Of a stretch of 57,151 nt of DNA, positions 19,071-28,968 are shown piece by piece (positions within the stretch are counted from its first letter, which is position 1; each line of letters begins with the position of its first letter). The position numbers were made by a program, and so were the translations under genes. The DNA is from Stenotrophomonas geniculata ATCC 19374 = JCM 13324. GTDB lineage: Bacteria; Pseudomonadota; Gammaproteobacteria; Xanthomonadales; Xanthomonadaceae. The notes beneath the pieces are model-generated. The model had not been told where the DNA came from. It did no database searches and saw only the letters and a program-made list of their open reading frames with translations. The DNA lies in the NCBI RefSeq assembly GCF_001431625.1, contig NZ_LLXT01000116.1, positions 1 to 57,151 on the forward strand. Reading direction: 5' to 3'.

Positions 19071-20108
19071 CTATCGTTTCCCGGTTTTTTTGCCCAGAGT
19101 CACGCGCGCGGCCATCGCCGCGTCAGCGTTGATCGCGCTCGGCATGCGCGACAGGCCGCCGTCCAGGCCGAGCCCGGCAACCAGATTATCCACGGCCAGC
19201 TGTACCATCGCCGTGCGCGTGGCCAGCGAGGCGCTGCCGATATGCGGAGTCAGCACGACATTGCGCAGCGCCAGCAGTTCGGGGCGCACCTTCGGCTCGC
19301 CTTCGTACACATCCAGGCCCGCTGCGGCAAGGCGACCGTTGGCCAGCGCATCGGCCAGCGCGATCTCATCAACCAGGCCACCACGGGCGATGTTCACCAG
19401 CGTCGCCGACGGCTTCATCTTCGCCAGCGCGACGGCATCGATCAGATGGTGCGAGGCCGGCGTGTACGGCAGCACCAGCAGCAGGTGGTCGGACTGTGCC
19501 AGCAGCGTATCCAGGTCCACATAGGTGGCGCCCACTTCCGCTTCGGTCGCGGCCGGCAGCTGCGAGCGGTTGTGGTACAGCACCTTCATGCCGAACCCGT
19601 GTGCACCGCGGCGGGCAATGCCCTGGCCGATGCGGCCCATGCCGAGGATGCCCAGCGTGCTGCCGTGGATGTCGGCACCGAGCATGGTCTGGAACGACCA
19701 CTGCTGCCACTGCCCTTCGCGCAGCCAGCGCTCGGATTCAGTGATGCGGCGTGCAGTGGCCATCAGCAACGCGAAGCCGAGATCGGCGGTGGTCCCGGTC
19801 AGGACGTCCGGCGTGTTGCTGGCGAGAATGCCGGCGGCGCTGAGCGCATCGACATCCAGGTTGTTGTAGCCGACGCCGACATTGGCGATCACCTGCAGCT
19901 GTGCGGCGTCGGCCACCTGGGCCGCACCAATGCGCTCGTTGAGCGTGATGATGGCGCCGTCGGCGCTGGCCAGCTGTTCGGCGATCTGATCGGGCGACCA
20001 GGCGGTGACAGTGTCGGTGCTGCGCAGCTGTACGCGATCGCGCAACGGCGCGATGGCCGCGTCGATCAGCGGCTGGCTCACCCACACCGTCGGCCGCGTG
20101 TCAGCCAT
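19071..20108 (-). CDS. D-2-hydroxyacid dehydrogenase (glyoxylate/hydroxypyruvate reductase type)
   Basis: The 345-residue protein is an NAD(P)-dependent 2-hydroxyacid dehydrogenase with nucleotide motif [14 protein letters not shown], catalytic Arg in [11 protein letters not shown], Glu in [10 protein letters not shown] and His in [12 protein letters not shown] 20108 lies inside the aroC stop region (8-bp overlap), so it is coupled to aroC. The overall pattern resembles GhrB-type glyoxylate/hydroxypyruvate reductases, but sequence alone does not exclude a D-lactate or phosphoglycerate-type substrate. Confidence 0.87.
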   Translation of the reverse strand: MADTRPTVWVSQPLIDAAIAPLRDRVQLRSTDTVTAWSPDQIAEQLASADGAIITLNERIGAAQVADAAQLQVIANVGVGYNNLDVDALSAAGILASNTPDVLTGTTADLGFALLMATARRITESERWLREGQWQQWSFQTMLGADIHGSTLGILGMGRIGQGIARRGAHGFGMKVLYHNRSQLPAATEAEVGATYVDLDTLLAQSDHLLLVLPYTPASHHLIDAVALAKMKPSATLVNIARGGLVDEIALADALANGRLAAAGLDVYEGEPKVRPELLALRNVVLTPHIGSASLATRTAMVQLAVDNLVAGLGLDGGLSRMPSAINADAAMAARVTLGKKTGKR

Positions 20109-21204
20109 CGATCTGCCCGGGAATGCGCGGGGTGATCGTGCCGACATCGCCACACTGCGCGCGATGACGCAGCGCCTGGTCCATCAGCACCATCGCCACC
20201 ATCGCCTCGGCGATCGGGGTGGCACGGATGCCGACGCAGGGATCATGGCGGCCGGTGGTGACCACCTCGACCACGTTGCCGGCCGTGTCCAGCGAAGGGC
20301 CCGGCAGGCGCAGGCTGGAGGTCGGCTTCAACACGATCGAGGCGACCACCGGCTGGCCGGTGGAAATGCCACCGAGGATGCCGCCGGCATGGTTGCTGGC
20401 GAAGCCCTGCGGGGTCAGCAGGTCACGGTGCTCGGTGCCCTTCTGCGCTGCGCTGGCGAAACCGTCGCCGATCTCCACACCCTTCACCGCGTTGATGCTC
20501 ATCAGCGCAGCGGCCAGTTCGCCATCGAGCTTGCCGTAGATCGGCTCGCCCCAGCCCGGCGGCACGTTGTCGGCGACCACGTCCACGCGCGCACCGACCG
20601 AATCACCGGACTTGCGCAGCGCATCCATGTACGCCTCCAGTTCCGGCACCTGTGCGGCGTGCGGCCAGAAGAACGGATTGTCTTCCACCGCCGACCAGTC
20701 GAAACCGGCCGGCGTGATGTCGCCCAGCTGCGACAGGTAGCCACGCACGGTCACGCCGAAGCGCTCGGCGAGCCACTTCTTGGCGACCACGCCGGCGGCC
20801 ACGCGCATGGTGGTCTCGCGTGCCGAGGAACGGCCGCCACCGCGCGGGTCGCGGATGCCGTACTTGTGCCAGTAGCTGTAGTCGGCATGACCCGGCCGGA
20901 ACTGCTGGCCGATGTTGGCGTAGTCCTTGCTGCGCTGGTCGGTGTTGCGGATCAGCAGCGCGATCGGCGTGCCGGTGGTCAGGCCCTCGTACACGCCGGA
21001 CAGGATCTCGACCTCATCGGCTTCGCGACGCGCCGAGGTGTGCCGGCTCTTGCCGGTTGCGCGACGCTGCAGGTCGTGGGCGAATTCGGCCGCGTCCAGC
21101 GCCAGCCCCGGCGGGCAGCCATCGATCACGCAGCCGATGGCCGGCCCGTGCGACTCGCCGAACGTGGTGACGGTGAACAGCTTGCCGAACGAATTGGAGC
21201 TCAC
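20101..21204 (-). CDS. aroC: Chorismate synthase
   Basis: AroC converts 5-enolpyruvylshikimate-3-phosphate to chorismate, the precursor of tryptophan and other aromatics, using reduced FMN. The 367-residue protein shows [20 protein letters not shown], the long [14 protein letters not shown] and [11 protein letters not shown] motifs, and [15 protein letters not shown]. It starts at a GTG (21204) whose bases overlap the prmB stop (GTGA), giving the normal N-terminus SSNSFGKLF. The prmB-aroC order is common in gammaproteobacteria. It supplies the pathway that trpF, trpB and trpA finish. Confidence 0.98.
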   Translation of the reverse strand: MSSNSFGKLFTVTTFGESHGPAIGCVIDGCPPGLALDAAEFAHDLQRRATGKSRHTSARREADEVEILSGVYEGLTTGTPIALLIRNTDQRSKDYANIGQQFRPGHADYSYWHKYGIRDPRGGGRSSARETTMRVAAGVVAKKWLAERFGVTVRGYLSQLGDITPAGFDWSAVEDNPFFWPHAAQVPELEAYMDALRKSGDSVGARVDVVADNVPPGWGEPIYGKLDGELAAALMSINAVKGVEIGDGFASAAQKGTEHRDLLTPQGFASNHAGGILGGISTGQPVVASIVLKPTSSLRLPGPSLDTAGNVVEVVTTGRHDPCVGIRATPIAEAMVAMVLMDQALRHRAQCGDVGTITPRIPGQIDG

Positions 21205-22130
21205 GGGCGCTGCGCCGCCAGTTCGGTGATGCGGGCGCTGTGGGCGATCAGTTCGCGGCACTCGACCGCGAAGATGCCCATCTGGCCAACCTTGAACTCG
21301 ATCCAGGCGAAATCGACTTCCGGCAGCAGCTTGACCAGATGCTGTTCGGACTCGCCCACTTCACAGATCAGCAGACCGTCTTCGCTCAGGTGCAGCGGGG
21401 CATCGCGCAGGATCTTCAGCACCAGGTCCAGGCCGTCATCGCCGGCACGCAGACCCATCTCCGGCTCGTAGGAGTATTCCTGCGGCAGGGCATCGGTCTC
21501 GTCGTTGGTGACGTACGGCGGGTTGGTGACGATCAGGTCGTAGTGGCGGCCGGTCAGGCCGTTGAACAGGTCCGACTTGAGCAGGGTGACGTTGTGCGCC
21601 TGCAGGCGTTCCTTGTTCTCTTCGGCCAGCGACAGCGCGTCGTCGCTCAGGTCGACGCCATCCACTTCCCAGTTCGGGTAGTAATGGCCCATGGCGATGG
21701 CGATGCAGCCCGAACCGGTGCAAAGATCCAGCGCGCGGCTGACATCGCGGCCGGCCAGCCACGGCTCGAAGCCGCATTCGATCAGTTCGGCGATCGGCGA
21801 ACGCGGCACCAGGGCGCGCTTGTCGCTCTTGAAGCTCAGGCCGGCGAACCAGGCCTCACCGGTCAAGTAGGCGGCCGGGATGCGTTCATCGATGCGACGC
21901 TGGAACAGTTCCAGCACGCGCAGCTTTTCGGCCTGCAGCAGGCGCGCCTGGCCATAGGCCGGGCCCAGATCGTGCGGCAGGTGCAGGCTGTGCAGCACCA
22001 GCTGGGTGGCCTCGTCCAGCGCATTGTCGTAGCTGTGACCGAAGGTCAGCCCGGCTTCGTTGAAACGGCTGGTGCCGTAGCGGATCAGATCGATGATCGT
22101 GTGGAGTTCGGCGGCCGTTTCAGCGGTCAT
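21201..22130 (-). CDS. prmB: Ribosomal protein L3 glutamine methyltransferase
   Basis: PrmB is an S-adenosylmethionine-dependent N5-glutamine methyltransferase that modifies ribosomal protein L3. The 309-residue protein has the SAM-binding [15 protein letters not shown] and the substrate motif VTNPPYV, plus the PrmB-type N-terminus with [24 protein letters not shown]. These features favour PrmB over PrmC, the release-factor methylase. ATG 22130 is the start; the upstream in-frame extension is not conserved. It is coupled to aroC. Confidence 0.95.
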   Translation of the reverse strand: MTAETAAELHTIIDLIRYGTSRFNEAGLTFGHSYDNALDEATQLVLHSLHLPHDLGPAYGQARLLQAEKLRVLELFQRRIDERIPAAYLTGEAWFAGLSFKSDKRALVPRSPIAELIECGFEPWLAGRDVSRALDLCTGSGCIAIAMGHYYPNWEVDGVDLSDDALSLAEENKERLQAHNVTLLKSDLFNGLTGRHYDLIVTNPPYVTNDETDALPQEYSYEPEMGLRAGDDGLDLVLKILRDAPLHLSEDGLLICEVGESEQHLVKLLPEVDFAWIEFKVGQMGIFAVECRELIAHSARITELAAQRP

Positions 22131-22252
22131 GGCGGTACTGCGGGCAAAGTGGCCCCCGATTATAGGGGCTGGCGCCCGTGGCGGCATCCGTTGCGGCAGA
22201 AACGATCGGGCCGCAGCCGGTATGATGGAGCCCACTTCGCGCGGGGGCTCCC

Positions 22253-22903
22253 ATGTTCAATCGCAACGCCGGCATCATCCTGCTGATCGCCCTGGCGGCG
22301 GGCCTGGGCCTGCTGGCCGCCCAGCAGGTGTTCGCGCCGAAGCCACCGGCCAACGCCCCGGCCACCGAAGCGATCACGCTGTACCCGCAGCCGCGCGAAC
22401 TGCCCGACTTCAACCTGGCCCAGTCCGACGGCACCCGCCTGATTCCGGGCGAGCTGAAGGGCCACTGGACCTTGGTGTTCCTGGGCTTCACCTTCTGCCC
22501 CGACGTCTGCCCCACCACTCTGGCCGAGCTGGCCGGCGCGCAGAACCAGTGGGAGGCCCTGCCCGACAGCCTGCGCCCGCGCGTGCTGTTCATCTCGGTC
22601 GACCCGGACCGTGACAGCGCCACACGCCTGGGCGAGTACGTGCACGGCTTCCACAAGGACACCCTGGCCGCCACCGCCGATATCCCGTCGCTGGAGCGCT
22701 TTGCCACGTCGCTGGGTTTCGTGTTCCAGAAGGTGCCGGGCAAGCACTTCGACGAGAACCCTGAGGATTACACCGTCGAGCACTCGGCCAGCCTGGCCGT
22801 GCTCGACCCGCAGGGCCGCCTTGCCGGCCTGGTGCGGCCCCCGTTCAACGCGCCGGCCATTGCCCGCGACCTGCAGAAGCTGACCGAGAAAACCGCCCCA
22901 TGA
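22253..22903 (+). CDS. SCO1/SenC-family copper chaperone
   Basis: The 216-residue protein has one N-terminal membrane anchor ([16 protein letters not shown]) and a periplasmic thioredoxin fold with the copper-binding CPDVC (Cys 82 and 86) and a distal His (about 177, in VEHSASLAV). SCO proteins deliver copper to cytochrome c oxidase or protect against redox stress. Its stop overlaps the psd start by four bases (ATGA). No cytochrome oxidase genes are in the window, so the partner is not shown here. Confidence 0.92.
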   Translation: MFNRNAGIILLIALAAGLGLLAAQQVFAPKPPANAPATEAITLYPQPRELPDFNLAQSDGTRLIPGELKGHWTLVFLGFTFCPDVCPTTLAELAGAQNQWEALPDSLRPRVLFISVDPDRDSATRLGEYVHGFHKDTLAATADIPSLERFATSLGFVFQKVPGKHFDENPEDYTVEHSASLAVLDPQGRLAGLVRPPFNAPAIARDLQKLTEKTAP

Positions 22904-23742
22904 GCCTCACCACCGCCCTGACGTACGCCCTGCCCCACCGCCTGCTGTCCTCGATGGCGCGTTCGCTGGCGTACTCGGACGATCCGCGCGTGTCGCGCTG
23001 GCTGATCGACACCGTCACCCGCAAGTTCAACGTCAACCTGGACGAAGCGGCCAACCCGGACCCGCGCAGCTATGCCACCTTCAACCAGTTCTTCACGCGT
23101 GCGCTGAAGCCGGGGGCGCGCGTGGCCGATGCCGATCCGCGCAGCCTGGTGATGCCGGCCGACGGCCGCATCAGCCAGCTGGGGAAGATCGAGGCCGGCC
23201 GGATCTTCCAGGCCAAGGGCCAGTCGTTCACCGCCGCCGAACTGCTGGGCAGCGACGAAGACGCCAAGCCGTACAACGACGGCCTGTACGCCACCGTGTA
23301 CCTGTCGCCGCGCGATTACCACCGCGTGCACATGCCGTGGACCGGCACCCTGCGCGAGACCGTGCACGTGCCGGGCCGCCTGTTCAGCGTCGGCCCGGCC
23401 GCGGTGAACGGCGTGCCGCGCCTGTTCGCCCGCAACGAGCGCCTGGTCTGCCACTTCGATACCAGCTTCGGCCCGATGGTGAGCGTGATGGTCGGTGCAC
23501 TGCTGGTGTCCGGCGTGGAGACCGTATGGAGCGGTGAGGAGATCCCGGCCTACGGTGACCGCATCACCCGCAAGGATTACCGCGGCCAGGGCATCCAGCT
23601 GGAGCGCTTCGCCGAGATGGCGCGCTTCAACTACGGTTCGACCGTGATCGTGCTGCTGCCGCCGGGCGTGGCCGAGTTCGCGCCGCAGCTGGGCGCCGAA
23701 AGCCCGGTGCAGCTGGGCCAGGCGCTGGCGACGCTGCGCTGA
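22900..23742 (+). CDS. psd: Phosphatidylserine decarboxylase proenzyme
   Basis: Psd produces phosphatidylethanolamine from phosphatidylserine at the inner membrane and matures by self-cleavage to a pyruvoyl enzyme. The 280-residue protein has [27 protein letters not shown] (catalytic His), [16 protein letters not shown] strands, and the cleavage triad Gly246-Ser247-Thr248 in [13 protein letters not shown]. Length and motifs fit the bacterial class. It overlaps the SCO gene (ATGA), so the two are probably cotranscribed, with a SMAG pair immediately after. Confidence 0.97.
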   Translation: MSLTTALTYALPHRLLSSMARSLAYSDDPRVSRWLIDTVTRKFNVNLDEAANPDPRSYATFNQFFTRALKPGARVADADPRSLVMPADGRISQLGKIEAGRIFQAKGQSFTAAELLGSDEDAKPYNDGLYATVYLSPRDYHRVHMPWTGTLRETVHVPGRLFSVGPAAVNGVPRLFARNERLVCHFDTSFGPMVSVMVGALLVSGVETVWSGEEIPAYGDRITRKDYRGQGIQLERFAEMARFNYGSTVIVLLPPGVAEFAPQLGAESPVQLGQALATLR

Positions 23743-23749
23743 GGTACAT

Positions 23750-23836
23750 GTAGAGCCGAGCCCATGCTCGGCTGCTGGCTGCAACCGGTCATGCATTTCT
23801 GTGGGCAAAGGAAGCCGAGCATGGGCTCGGCTCTAC
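23750..23836. repeat. SMAG/GTAG palindrome pair
   Basis: Two SMAG units in inverted orientation (GTAGAGCCGAGCCCATGCTCGGCT and AGCCGAGCATGGGCTCGGCTCTAC) are separated by about 39 bases. They lie between the converging psd and rraB-like genes and could form a long hairpin that ends both transcripts. Confidence 0.93.
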
Positions 23837-23849
23837 AGCCAGAAGCGCG

Positions 23850-24197
23850 CTACTGCAGGGCCTGGGCTGGACCTACGTCCATGCCGTCGTAGTCTTCCAC
23901 GCCCTTCTCCGCGGCCAGCGCCGCGAACTCCTGGTTGCGACGGTCCAGCGACGCTTCGTCGTGAATCTCCACGCGCTCCACATGCAGCACGTGGAACGGC
24001 GCGTCGCCTTCTTCCGGCTCCTGCTCGAACAGTTCCACGAAGGAGTAGCCCTGCGCCTGCAGATGGTCAGCCAGTACCTGCAACGGCTCAGCAGTGGAAT
24101 GCACGAAGAAATACCCCCACAGCAACGGGCCGGTGATGTCCCAGTCGGTGTTTTCGCGGAGGTTGGCGAACAGGTTGCGGGTGTCTTCGAGGTCCAT
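23850..24197 (-). CDS. RraB-family protein (ribonuclease E inhibitor-like)
   Basis: The 115-residue acidic protein (start ATG 24197, MDLEDTRNLFANLRENTDWD) matches the RraB fold family: a helical start, TGPLLWGYFFVHSTAEPLQVLADHLQAQGYSF, and the closing YDGMDVG. E. coli RraB binds RNase E and alters RNA turnover; this shorter version lacks a long acidic tail, so regulatory equivalence is uncertain. It sits 23 bp downstream of the lytic transglycosylase gene. Confidence 0.75.
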   Translation of the reverse strand: MDLEDTRNLFANLRENTDWDITGPLLWGYFFVHSTAEPLQVLADHLQAQGYSFVELFEQEPEEGDAPFHVLHVERVEIHDEASLDRRNQEFAALAAEKGVEDYDGMDVGPAQALQ

Positions 24198-24220
24198 GCG
24201 GATTCCAGGGGTCGGGAGGA

Positions 24221-25825
24221 TTACTTGTCGCAGCCCTGCAGCTTCAGCGTCTGGCCGTGGCGCAGGCTGTAGGCCGGGGCCTTCAGGCCGTTGGCGCGGG
24301 CCAGGGTCGGCACGTCGCACTGGAATTTCGCGGCGATGGCGCCCAAGGTCTCACCCCGGCCCACCTTGTGGCTGCGCACCGGCTTCGGCCGTGCCTGCGG
24401 GCGCGGCGTAGCTACCGGAGCGGCCGGCGTGGTCGGCACGCTGGTGGACGCGGCGGCATCGGCCACCGGCACCACACCGCCCACGGCCACGCTGCCGGTG
24501 TAGCTGGCAGCGGTCGGACGCTTGATCGCTGCGTTCAGATCGGCGGTGATCAGCGTGCGGGCCAGATCGGCACGCGGGCCGCTGACGCAGTTGCGCTGGT
24601 ACAGGCCGGCGATGCGGGTGGTGGCATTGATCAGCGTGCCGGCCGGAATCCAGCCGTCGGCTTCATAGCGCGGGTTGAGGTTGCGCAGCGCGCGCATGTA
24701 GCCATCTCGGGTACCGTGGCTGCCCAGGCAGATGGTCAGTTCGTAGATGGTAGTGGACTTGGCCAGGCGCAGCGTGGCCGGCTGCGCGCTGATCTTCGGG
24801 AATTCCACGCCGTACTGCTGCGGGTGCAGGAAGATCCAGGCGGCGGCGATCACCATCGGCACGTAGTCCTTGGTCTCGCCCGGGAACTGGTTGTAGACGC
24901 TGTCGGTCCAGAAGCTCTGGCCAGCACTCTGCTTGAACACGCGCGCGGCACGGCCTTCACCACCGTTGTAGGCGGCCACCGACATTTCCACGTTGTTGTT
25001 CAGCTCGCGTAGACGCTCGTTGAGGTAACTGGCGCTGGCCTCGGCGGCGCTGCGCGCGTCAAAGCGCGTATCGAAGCCGGTGCCGTCCGGGCCGAGGCCG
25101 AAGCGGCGACCGGTGGCCGGCATGAACTGCATCAGGCCGGCGGCGCCGGCGCGCGAGGACGCATGCACGCGGCCGTTGGACTCCTTGGCCATGATGCCGA
25201 ACAGCAGCGCCTCGGGCAGGCCGCGCTTCTCCCACTCCGGCCACATCACCTCACGCAGGTTCTGGTAGTTCTCGTAGCTGGTCAGCAGCGCGGGACGCAT
25301 GTCGGTCAGCCAACGGCGGATGCCGGCCTGCACGGCCGGGTTGTACTCGACCATGCTGTCGAAGGCATGCCGCTTGTCGTTGAGCAGCGCGGCGGCGCGC
25401 GCGGCCTCCGGCACGTCGGCGGTGAGCGGGCCGATATGGTCGGGGTCGGCTTCCAGGCGGTCACCGCCCTCGTCGGCCACGTCGTCGCTGGCAGCGGCAT
25501 CAGCGTCGTGCTTGAGCAGGCGCTTGTAGCTGGCAAGCAGGGTGCCCATCTGGCAGCCCTTCTGCTTCACGCAGTCGTTGAGGACATCTTCCATGTCTTC
25601 CAGCGCGGCATCGGCCTCGTTGCTGCCCTTGGGGTCGGCATTGGCGACCAGCAGCAGGGCGTCGCTGTAACGCTTTTCGGCGACGGTCATGCGCTGCTGC
25701 AGCGCATCCACCTTCACCTTGTCCCGGGCCGAAACCCGCTGCGCATGGGCGTCGGGCGCCAGGGAAACCAGGCCGGCCAGGGCCAGCAGCGGCCAACCGC
25801 AGGAAATCAGGACAGGAACGGGCAT
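24221..25825 (-). CDS. mltD: MltD-like membrane lytic transglycosylase with LysM domain
   Basis: This enzyme cleaves peptidoglycan glycan strands with formation of 1,6-anhydromuramic ends. The 534-residue protein has a signal peptide (LLALAGLVSLAPDAHA), a helical region, an SLT domain with the catalytic Glu near residue 215 (FGIMAKESNGRVHASSRAGA, then GLMQFMPATGRRFG) and AAYNGGEGR, and a C-terminal LysM (SHKVGRGETLGAIAAKF) that anchors it to peptidoglycan. Typical MltD carries two or more LysM units; only one is clear here. ATG 25825 opens the signal peptide. It may be coordinated with the rraB-like gene downstream. Confidence 0.9.
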   Translation of the reverse strand: MPVPVLISCGWPLLALAGLVSLAPDAHAQRVSARDKVKVDALQQRMTVAEKRYSDALLLVANADPKGSNEADAALEDMEDVLNDCVKQKGCQMGTLLASYKRLLKHDADAAASDDVADEGGDRLEADPDHIGPLTADVPEAARAAALLNDKRHAFDSMVEYNPAVQAGIRRWLTDMRPALLTSYENYQNLREVMWPEWEKRGLPEALLFGIMAKESNGRVHASSRAGAAGLMQFMPATGRRFGLGPDGTGFDTRFDARSAAEASASYLNERLRELNNNVEMSVAAYNGGEGRAARVFKQSAGQSFWTDSVYNQFPGETKDYVPMVIAAAWIFLHPQQYGVEFPKISAQPATLRLAKSTTIYELTICLGSHGTRDGYMRALRNLNPRYEADGWIPAGTLINATTRIAGLYQRNCVSGPRADLARTLITADLNAAIKRPTAASYTGSVAVGGVVPVADAAASTSVPTTPAAPVATPRPQARPKPVRSHKVGRGETLGAIAAKFQCDVPTLARANGLKAPAYSLRHGQTLKLQGCDK

Positions 25826-25947
25826 TGATGGCACTGTGTGCGAAACAGGCAGGCAGAGTAGCGGCGCCGCCAAGGTCCGGGCAAGCCGACCTTCGGCCCG
25901 TCACCGCCGGCGGTTAACATTGGGCTATTCACCACAAGGGCTGGACC

Positions 25948-27453
25948 ATGGATCCGATTCTGCTCGGCAAAGGCATTACCGACGATATTGCCGTCACCCT
26001 GCTGCCGAAACTCGGCAACCGCCACGGCCTGGTGGCCGGCGCCACCGGCACCGGCAAGACGGTCACCCTGATGACCCTGGCCGAGGGCTTCTCGCGGCTG
26101 GGCGTGCCGGTGTTCCTGGCCGATGTTAAGGGCGATGTGTCCGGCCTGGCTGTTCCCGGGACCGGTGCCGAGAACCTGCTGACGCGTGCTGCCGAGATCG
26201 GCGTGGCCGACTATGCGCCGGCCGCCAGCCCCACCATTTTCTGGGACCTGTACGGCAAGCTCGGCCATCCGGTGCGCACCACGGTCAGCGAGATGGGCCC
26301 GACCCTGCTGGCGCGCATCCTCGAGTTGAACGACACCCAGTCCGGCGTGCTCGACATCGTGTTCAAGCTGGCCGACGACCGTGGCCTGCTGCTGCTGGAC
26401 ATGGACGACCTGCGCGCCCTGCTCGGCCTGGTGGCCGAGGAGCGCAAGGACATATCCACCGAGTACGGCCTGGTCAGTGCGCAGTCGATCGCCGCGATCC
26501 AGCGTTCGGTGCTGCGCCTGGCGCAGGATGGTGGCGAGAATTTCTTCGGCGAACCGGCGCTTGAGCTGGCCGACATCATGCGGGTCAATCACGACGGCCG
26601 CGGCGTGATCGGCATCCTCGCCGCCGACCAGCTTGTGCTCAAGCCCAAGCTGTATTCCACCTTCCTGCTGTGGCTGCTGTCGGAGTTGTTCGAGCAGCTG
26701 CCGGAGGTGGGCGACCTGGACAAGCCGAAGCTGGTCTTCATCTTCGACGAGGCCCACCTGCTGTTCGACGACGCACCGCCGTCGCTGGTGCAGCGCATCG
26801 AGCAGGTGGTGCGCCTGATCCGCTCCAAGGGCGTGGGCGTGTATTTCTGCTCGCAGTTCCCCGACGACGTGCCGGGCAACATCCTCGGCCAACTGGGCAA
26901 CCGCGTGCAGCACGCGTTGCGTGCGTTCACCCCGCGCGACCAGAAGGCAGTAAAGACCGCTGCCGAAACCTTCGTGCCGAACCCGAAGCTGGACGTGGCC
27001 AAGGTGCTCAGCCAGCTCGGCACCGGCGAGGCGCTGGTGTCCACGCTGCAGGACAAGGGTGTGCCGATGCCGGTGCAGCAGACGATGATCGCGCCGCCGC
27101 GCTGCCGGATGGGACCGATCACCGAGACCGAGCGTACCCAGGTGCGTGCCGGCAGCCCGGTCGGCAGTCGTTACGACACGGCGATCAACCGTGAATCGGC
27201 CGCCGAACTGCTGGCCCAGCGCGCGCAGAAGACGGTCGAGCGGGCGCAGGCGCCGGCCGCCCGCAGCCGCGAGCAGGACGAAGCGCAGGAAGGCGGTTTC
27301 GGCCAGGCGATCAAGGATGCGATTTTCGGCACCAAGCGCCGCCAGGGCATGATCGAGACGATGGCCAAGCAGACCACGCGCACGGTCGGCACCAAGCTGG
27401 GCAACCAGATCGTGCGTGGCCTGTTGGGCGGCATCTTCGGCGGCAAGCGTTGA
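25948..27453 (+). CDS. HerA-like (DUF853/YjgR) P-loop ATPase
   Basis: The 501-residue protein has a Walker A GATGTGKTVTLMTL near residue 32, Walker B-type VFIFDEAHLLFDD and a YFCSQFPDDVPGNILGQLGNR segment. It belongs to the bacterial HerA-like/YjgR family of hexameric ATPases whose cellular function is not established. It starts at ATG 25948 with AAGG about ten bases upstream and is divergent from the transglycosylase gene, then 81 bp ahead of greB. No nuclease partner such as NurA is adjacent, so it is unlikely to be an end-resection or defence HerA. Confidence 0.87.
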   Translation: MDPILLGKGITDDIAVTLLPKLGNRHGLVAGATGTGKTVTLMTLAEGFSRLGVPVFLADVKGDVSGLAVPGTGAENLLTRAAEIGVADYAPAASPTIFWDLYGKLGHPVRTTVSEMGPTLLARILELNDTQSGVLDIVFKLADDRGLLLLDMDDLRALLGLVAEERKDISTEYGLVSAQSIAAIQRSVLRLAQDGGENFFGEPALELADIMRVNHDGRGVIGILAADQLVLKPKLYSTFLLWLLSELFEQLPEVGDLDKPKLVFIFDEAHLLFDDAPPSLVQRIEQVVRLIRSKGVGVYFCSQFPDDVPGNILGQLGNRVQHALRAFTPRDQKAVKTAAETFVPNPKLDVAKVLSQLGTGEALVSTLQDKGVPMPVQQTMIAPPRCRMGPITETERTQVRAGSPVGSRYDTAINRESAAELLAQRAQKTVERAQAPAARSREQDEAQEGGFGQAIKDAIFGTKRRQGMIETMAKQTTRTVGTKLGNQIVRGLLGGIFGGKR

Positions 27454-27534
27454 TTCACCGCCACTGGCGGTCAGAGCTCTTTCCACGGGAAAGGGCTCCG
27501 ACCCCATCGTTCCCCTGAAAAGAAGTCTTACCGC

Positions 27535-28041
27535 ATGTCCCGTTGGCGTCCCCCCGCAGAAAAAAGCACTGCCCTGATCACCGCCTCCGGCCACGCACGG
27601 CTGAAGGCCGAACTGGATGACCTGTGGCGGGTGCGCCGCCCCGAGGTGGTGAAGGCACTGGCCGCAGCCGCCGCAGAAGGCGATCGTTCGGAAAACGCCG
27701 AGTACACCTACCGCAAGAAGCAGCTGGGCGAGATCGACCGTCGCGTGCGCTACCTGACCAAGCGATTGGAATCGCTGCGCGTGGTCGACACCACGCCGAC
27801 CGATCCGCAGGCGGTGTTTTTCGGCGCGTGGGTGGAACTGGAGAACGTGGACAGTGGCGGCACCAGCCGCTATCGCATTGTCGGCCCGGACGAGACCGAT
27901 GCAGGCCTGGGTTGGATCAGCATCGATTCGCCGCTGGCACGTGCGCTGCTGAAGAAGCGGCTGGATGATGAGTTCTCGGTAGAGCTGCCCGGCGGGCAGT
28001 TCACCTTTGCGGTGATCGGGGTGGAGTACGAGCCTGTGTAG
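27535..28041 (+). CDS. greB: Transcription elongation factor GreB
   Basis: GreB binds the secondary channel of stalled RNA polymerase and triggers cleavage of backtracked RNA. The 168-residue protein has the N-terminal coiled-coil motif [27 protein letters not shown] and the C-terminal FKBP-like domain ([20 protein letters not shown]). Its stop codon TAG is part of a GTAG at 28038-28041, the beginning of a repeat unit. The first 15 residues ([18 protein letters not shown]) are typical of GreB rather than GreA. Confidence 0.96.
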   Translation: MSRWRPPAEKSTALITASGHARLKAELDDLWRVRRPEVVKALAAAAAEGDRSENAEYTYRKKQLGEIDRRVRYLTKRLESLRVVDTTPTDPQAVFFGAWVELENVDSGGTSRYRIVGPDETDAGLGWISIDSPLARALLKKRLDDEFSVELPGGQFTFAVIGVEYEPV

Positions 28042-28132
28042 CGTCGAGCATGGCTCGACTGCCTGCCCTTTGTAGAGCCGAGCCCATGCTCGGCTGATGG
28101 GCAAACGCAGCCGAGCATGGGCTCGGCTCTAC
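28038..28132. repeat. SMAG/GTAG cluster that supplies stop codons to both flanking genes
   Basis: A first unit GTAGCGTCGAGCATGGCTCGAC (28038-28059) is followed by an inverted pair, GTAGAGCCGAGCCCATGCTCGGCT (from 28072) and its partner ending in CTAC (28129-28132). The first GTAG contains the greB stop codon and the last one, read on the minus strand, contains the TAG of the DUF3025 gene. Confidence 0.9.
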
Positions 28133-28968
28133 AACGGCAACCCCACCAGCGGCAACGGATACTGGCGACCGGCACGCAGCGGGCGGAAATAATCGGCATT
28201 GCGATAGAAGGCGGAATCCTGCACGCCATGCCAGCCGGGAATACCGGCCAATGGCAGGGGCCGCAGCTGCAGCGGATCGGTCACTGCCCTGCCCTCGGCG
28301 ATGGCCGCGGTCACTGCGTCAACGCAGGCATCATCGACTTCGTCGCGCACCACCACGCACTTGCCCACCAGACGGCGTTCCGGCAGCAGCGCCTGCTCCA
28401 TCAGCGCGTGCCCGAATACCGCAGCGATGGCGATGTCTCCGCTCAGCCAGTGCGCTGGCTCGAACAATGCATGCCAGTCATGCCCATCCCACGCACGCAT
28501 AAACGAGTCATCGCGCACGCGCACGATCACGCCGGTCTCGTCGAACTGGGTCAACGCGGCCTGCGCACGGTTGCGCTGGCCCGGCGGCATCGCCTCGATA
28601 TGCCGGCACTGCTGCACATTGAGGGCCTGCTTGAGCTGCGGGTAACGGGCCCACACCAGTGCATTGAACAGGTCGTGCCAGTTGTCGGCGCGGGTGGCGA
28701 TAAGCCCCTGCGCGATGCGGGCTTCGTAGTGCAGGCCGTCAGCCAGCAGCGTGGCATCCTGCTCGACCAGGTGCTTGCCGGGCAGCGTGAGGCGTGCCTC
28801 GAGCGCTGCAATGGACGGCCACTCCGGGCCTTCCAACAGATCACGAACGTCGCGCAATCCGGCAAACACCGGGTGCGCGAACACCTGCGGATCGACCGCC
28901 GCACGCGGCGGCGGCACGAAGCGGCGGACACCGCTGCCGTCACCGGCGGCGGTCGTCGCGGTGGTCAC
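28129..28968 (-). CDS. DUF3025-domain protein
   Basis: The 279-residue protein carries the DUF3025 hallmark [25 protein letters not shown] and [18 protein letters not shown]. The function of the family is unknown; no signal peptide or membrane segment is visible, so it is probably cytoplasmic. It starts at a GTG (28968) whose bases overlap the rimO stop, so the two are coupled. Its TAG stop lies in the final GTAG of a SMAG pair. Confidence 0.85.
   Translation of the reverse strand: MTTATTAAGDGSGVRRFVPPPRAAVDPQVFAHPVFAGLRDVRDLLEGPEWPSIAALEARLTLPGKHLVEQDATLLADGLHYEARIAQGLIATRADNWHDLFNALVWARYPQLKQALNVQQCRHIEAMPPGQRNRAQAALTQFDETGVIVRVRDDSFMRAWDGHDWHALFEPAHWLSGDIAIAAVFGHALMEQALLPERRLVGKCVVVRDEVDDACVDAVTAAIAEGRAVTDPLQLRPLPLAGIPGWHGVQDSAFYRNADYFRPLRAGRQYPLPLVGLPL

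Noticed and set aside
25948..27453. A HerA-based antiphage defence system
   Set aside because: No SIR2, DUF4297 or NurA partner is adjacent; the neighbours are housekeeping genes and the protein fits the YjgR/DUF853 type.
25807..28104. A 765-codon open frame on the minus strand opposite the HerA-like and greB genes
   Set aside because: It is an antisense shadow of well-supported genes; its product is rich in Gly, His, Gln and Arg with no recognised motif, as expected in GC-rich DNA.
17861..28132. CRISPR arrays, suggested by repeated 20-25-base sequences
   Set aside because: The repeats are palindromic, scattered and in mixed orientation, lack regular spacers and have no cas genes; they are SMAG/GTAG elements.
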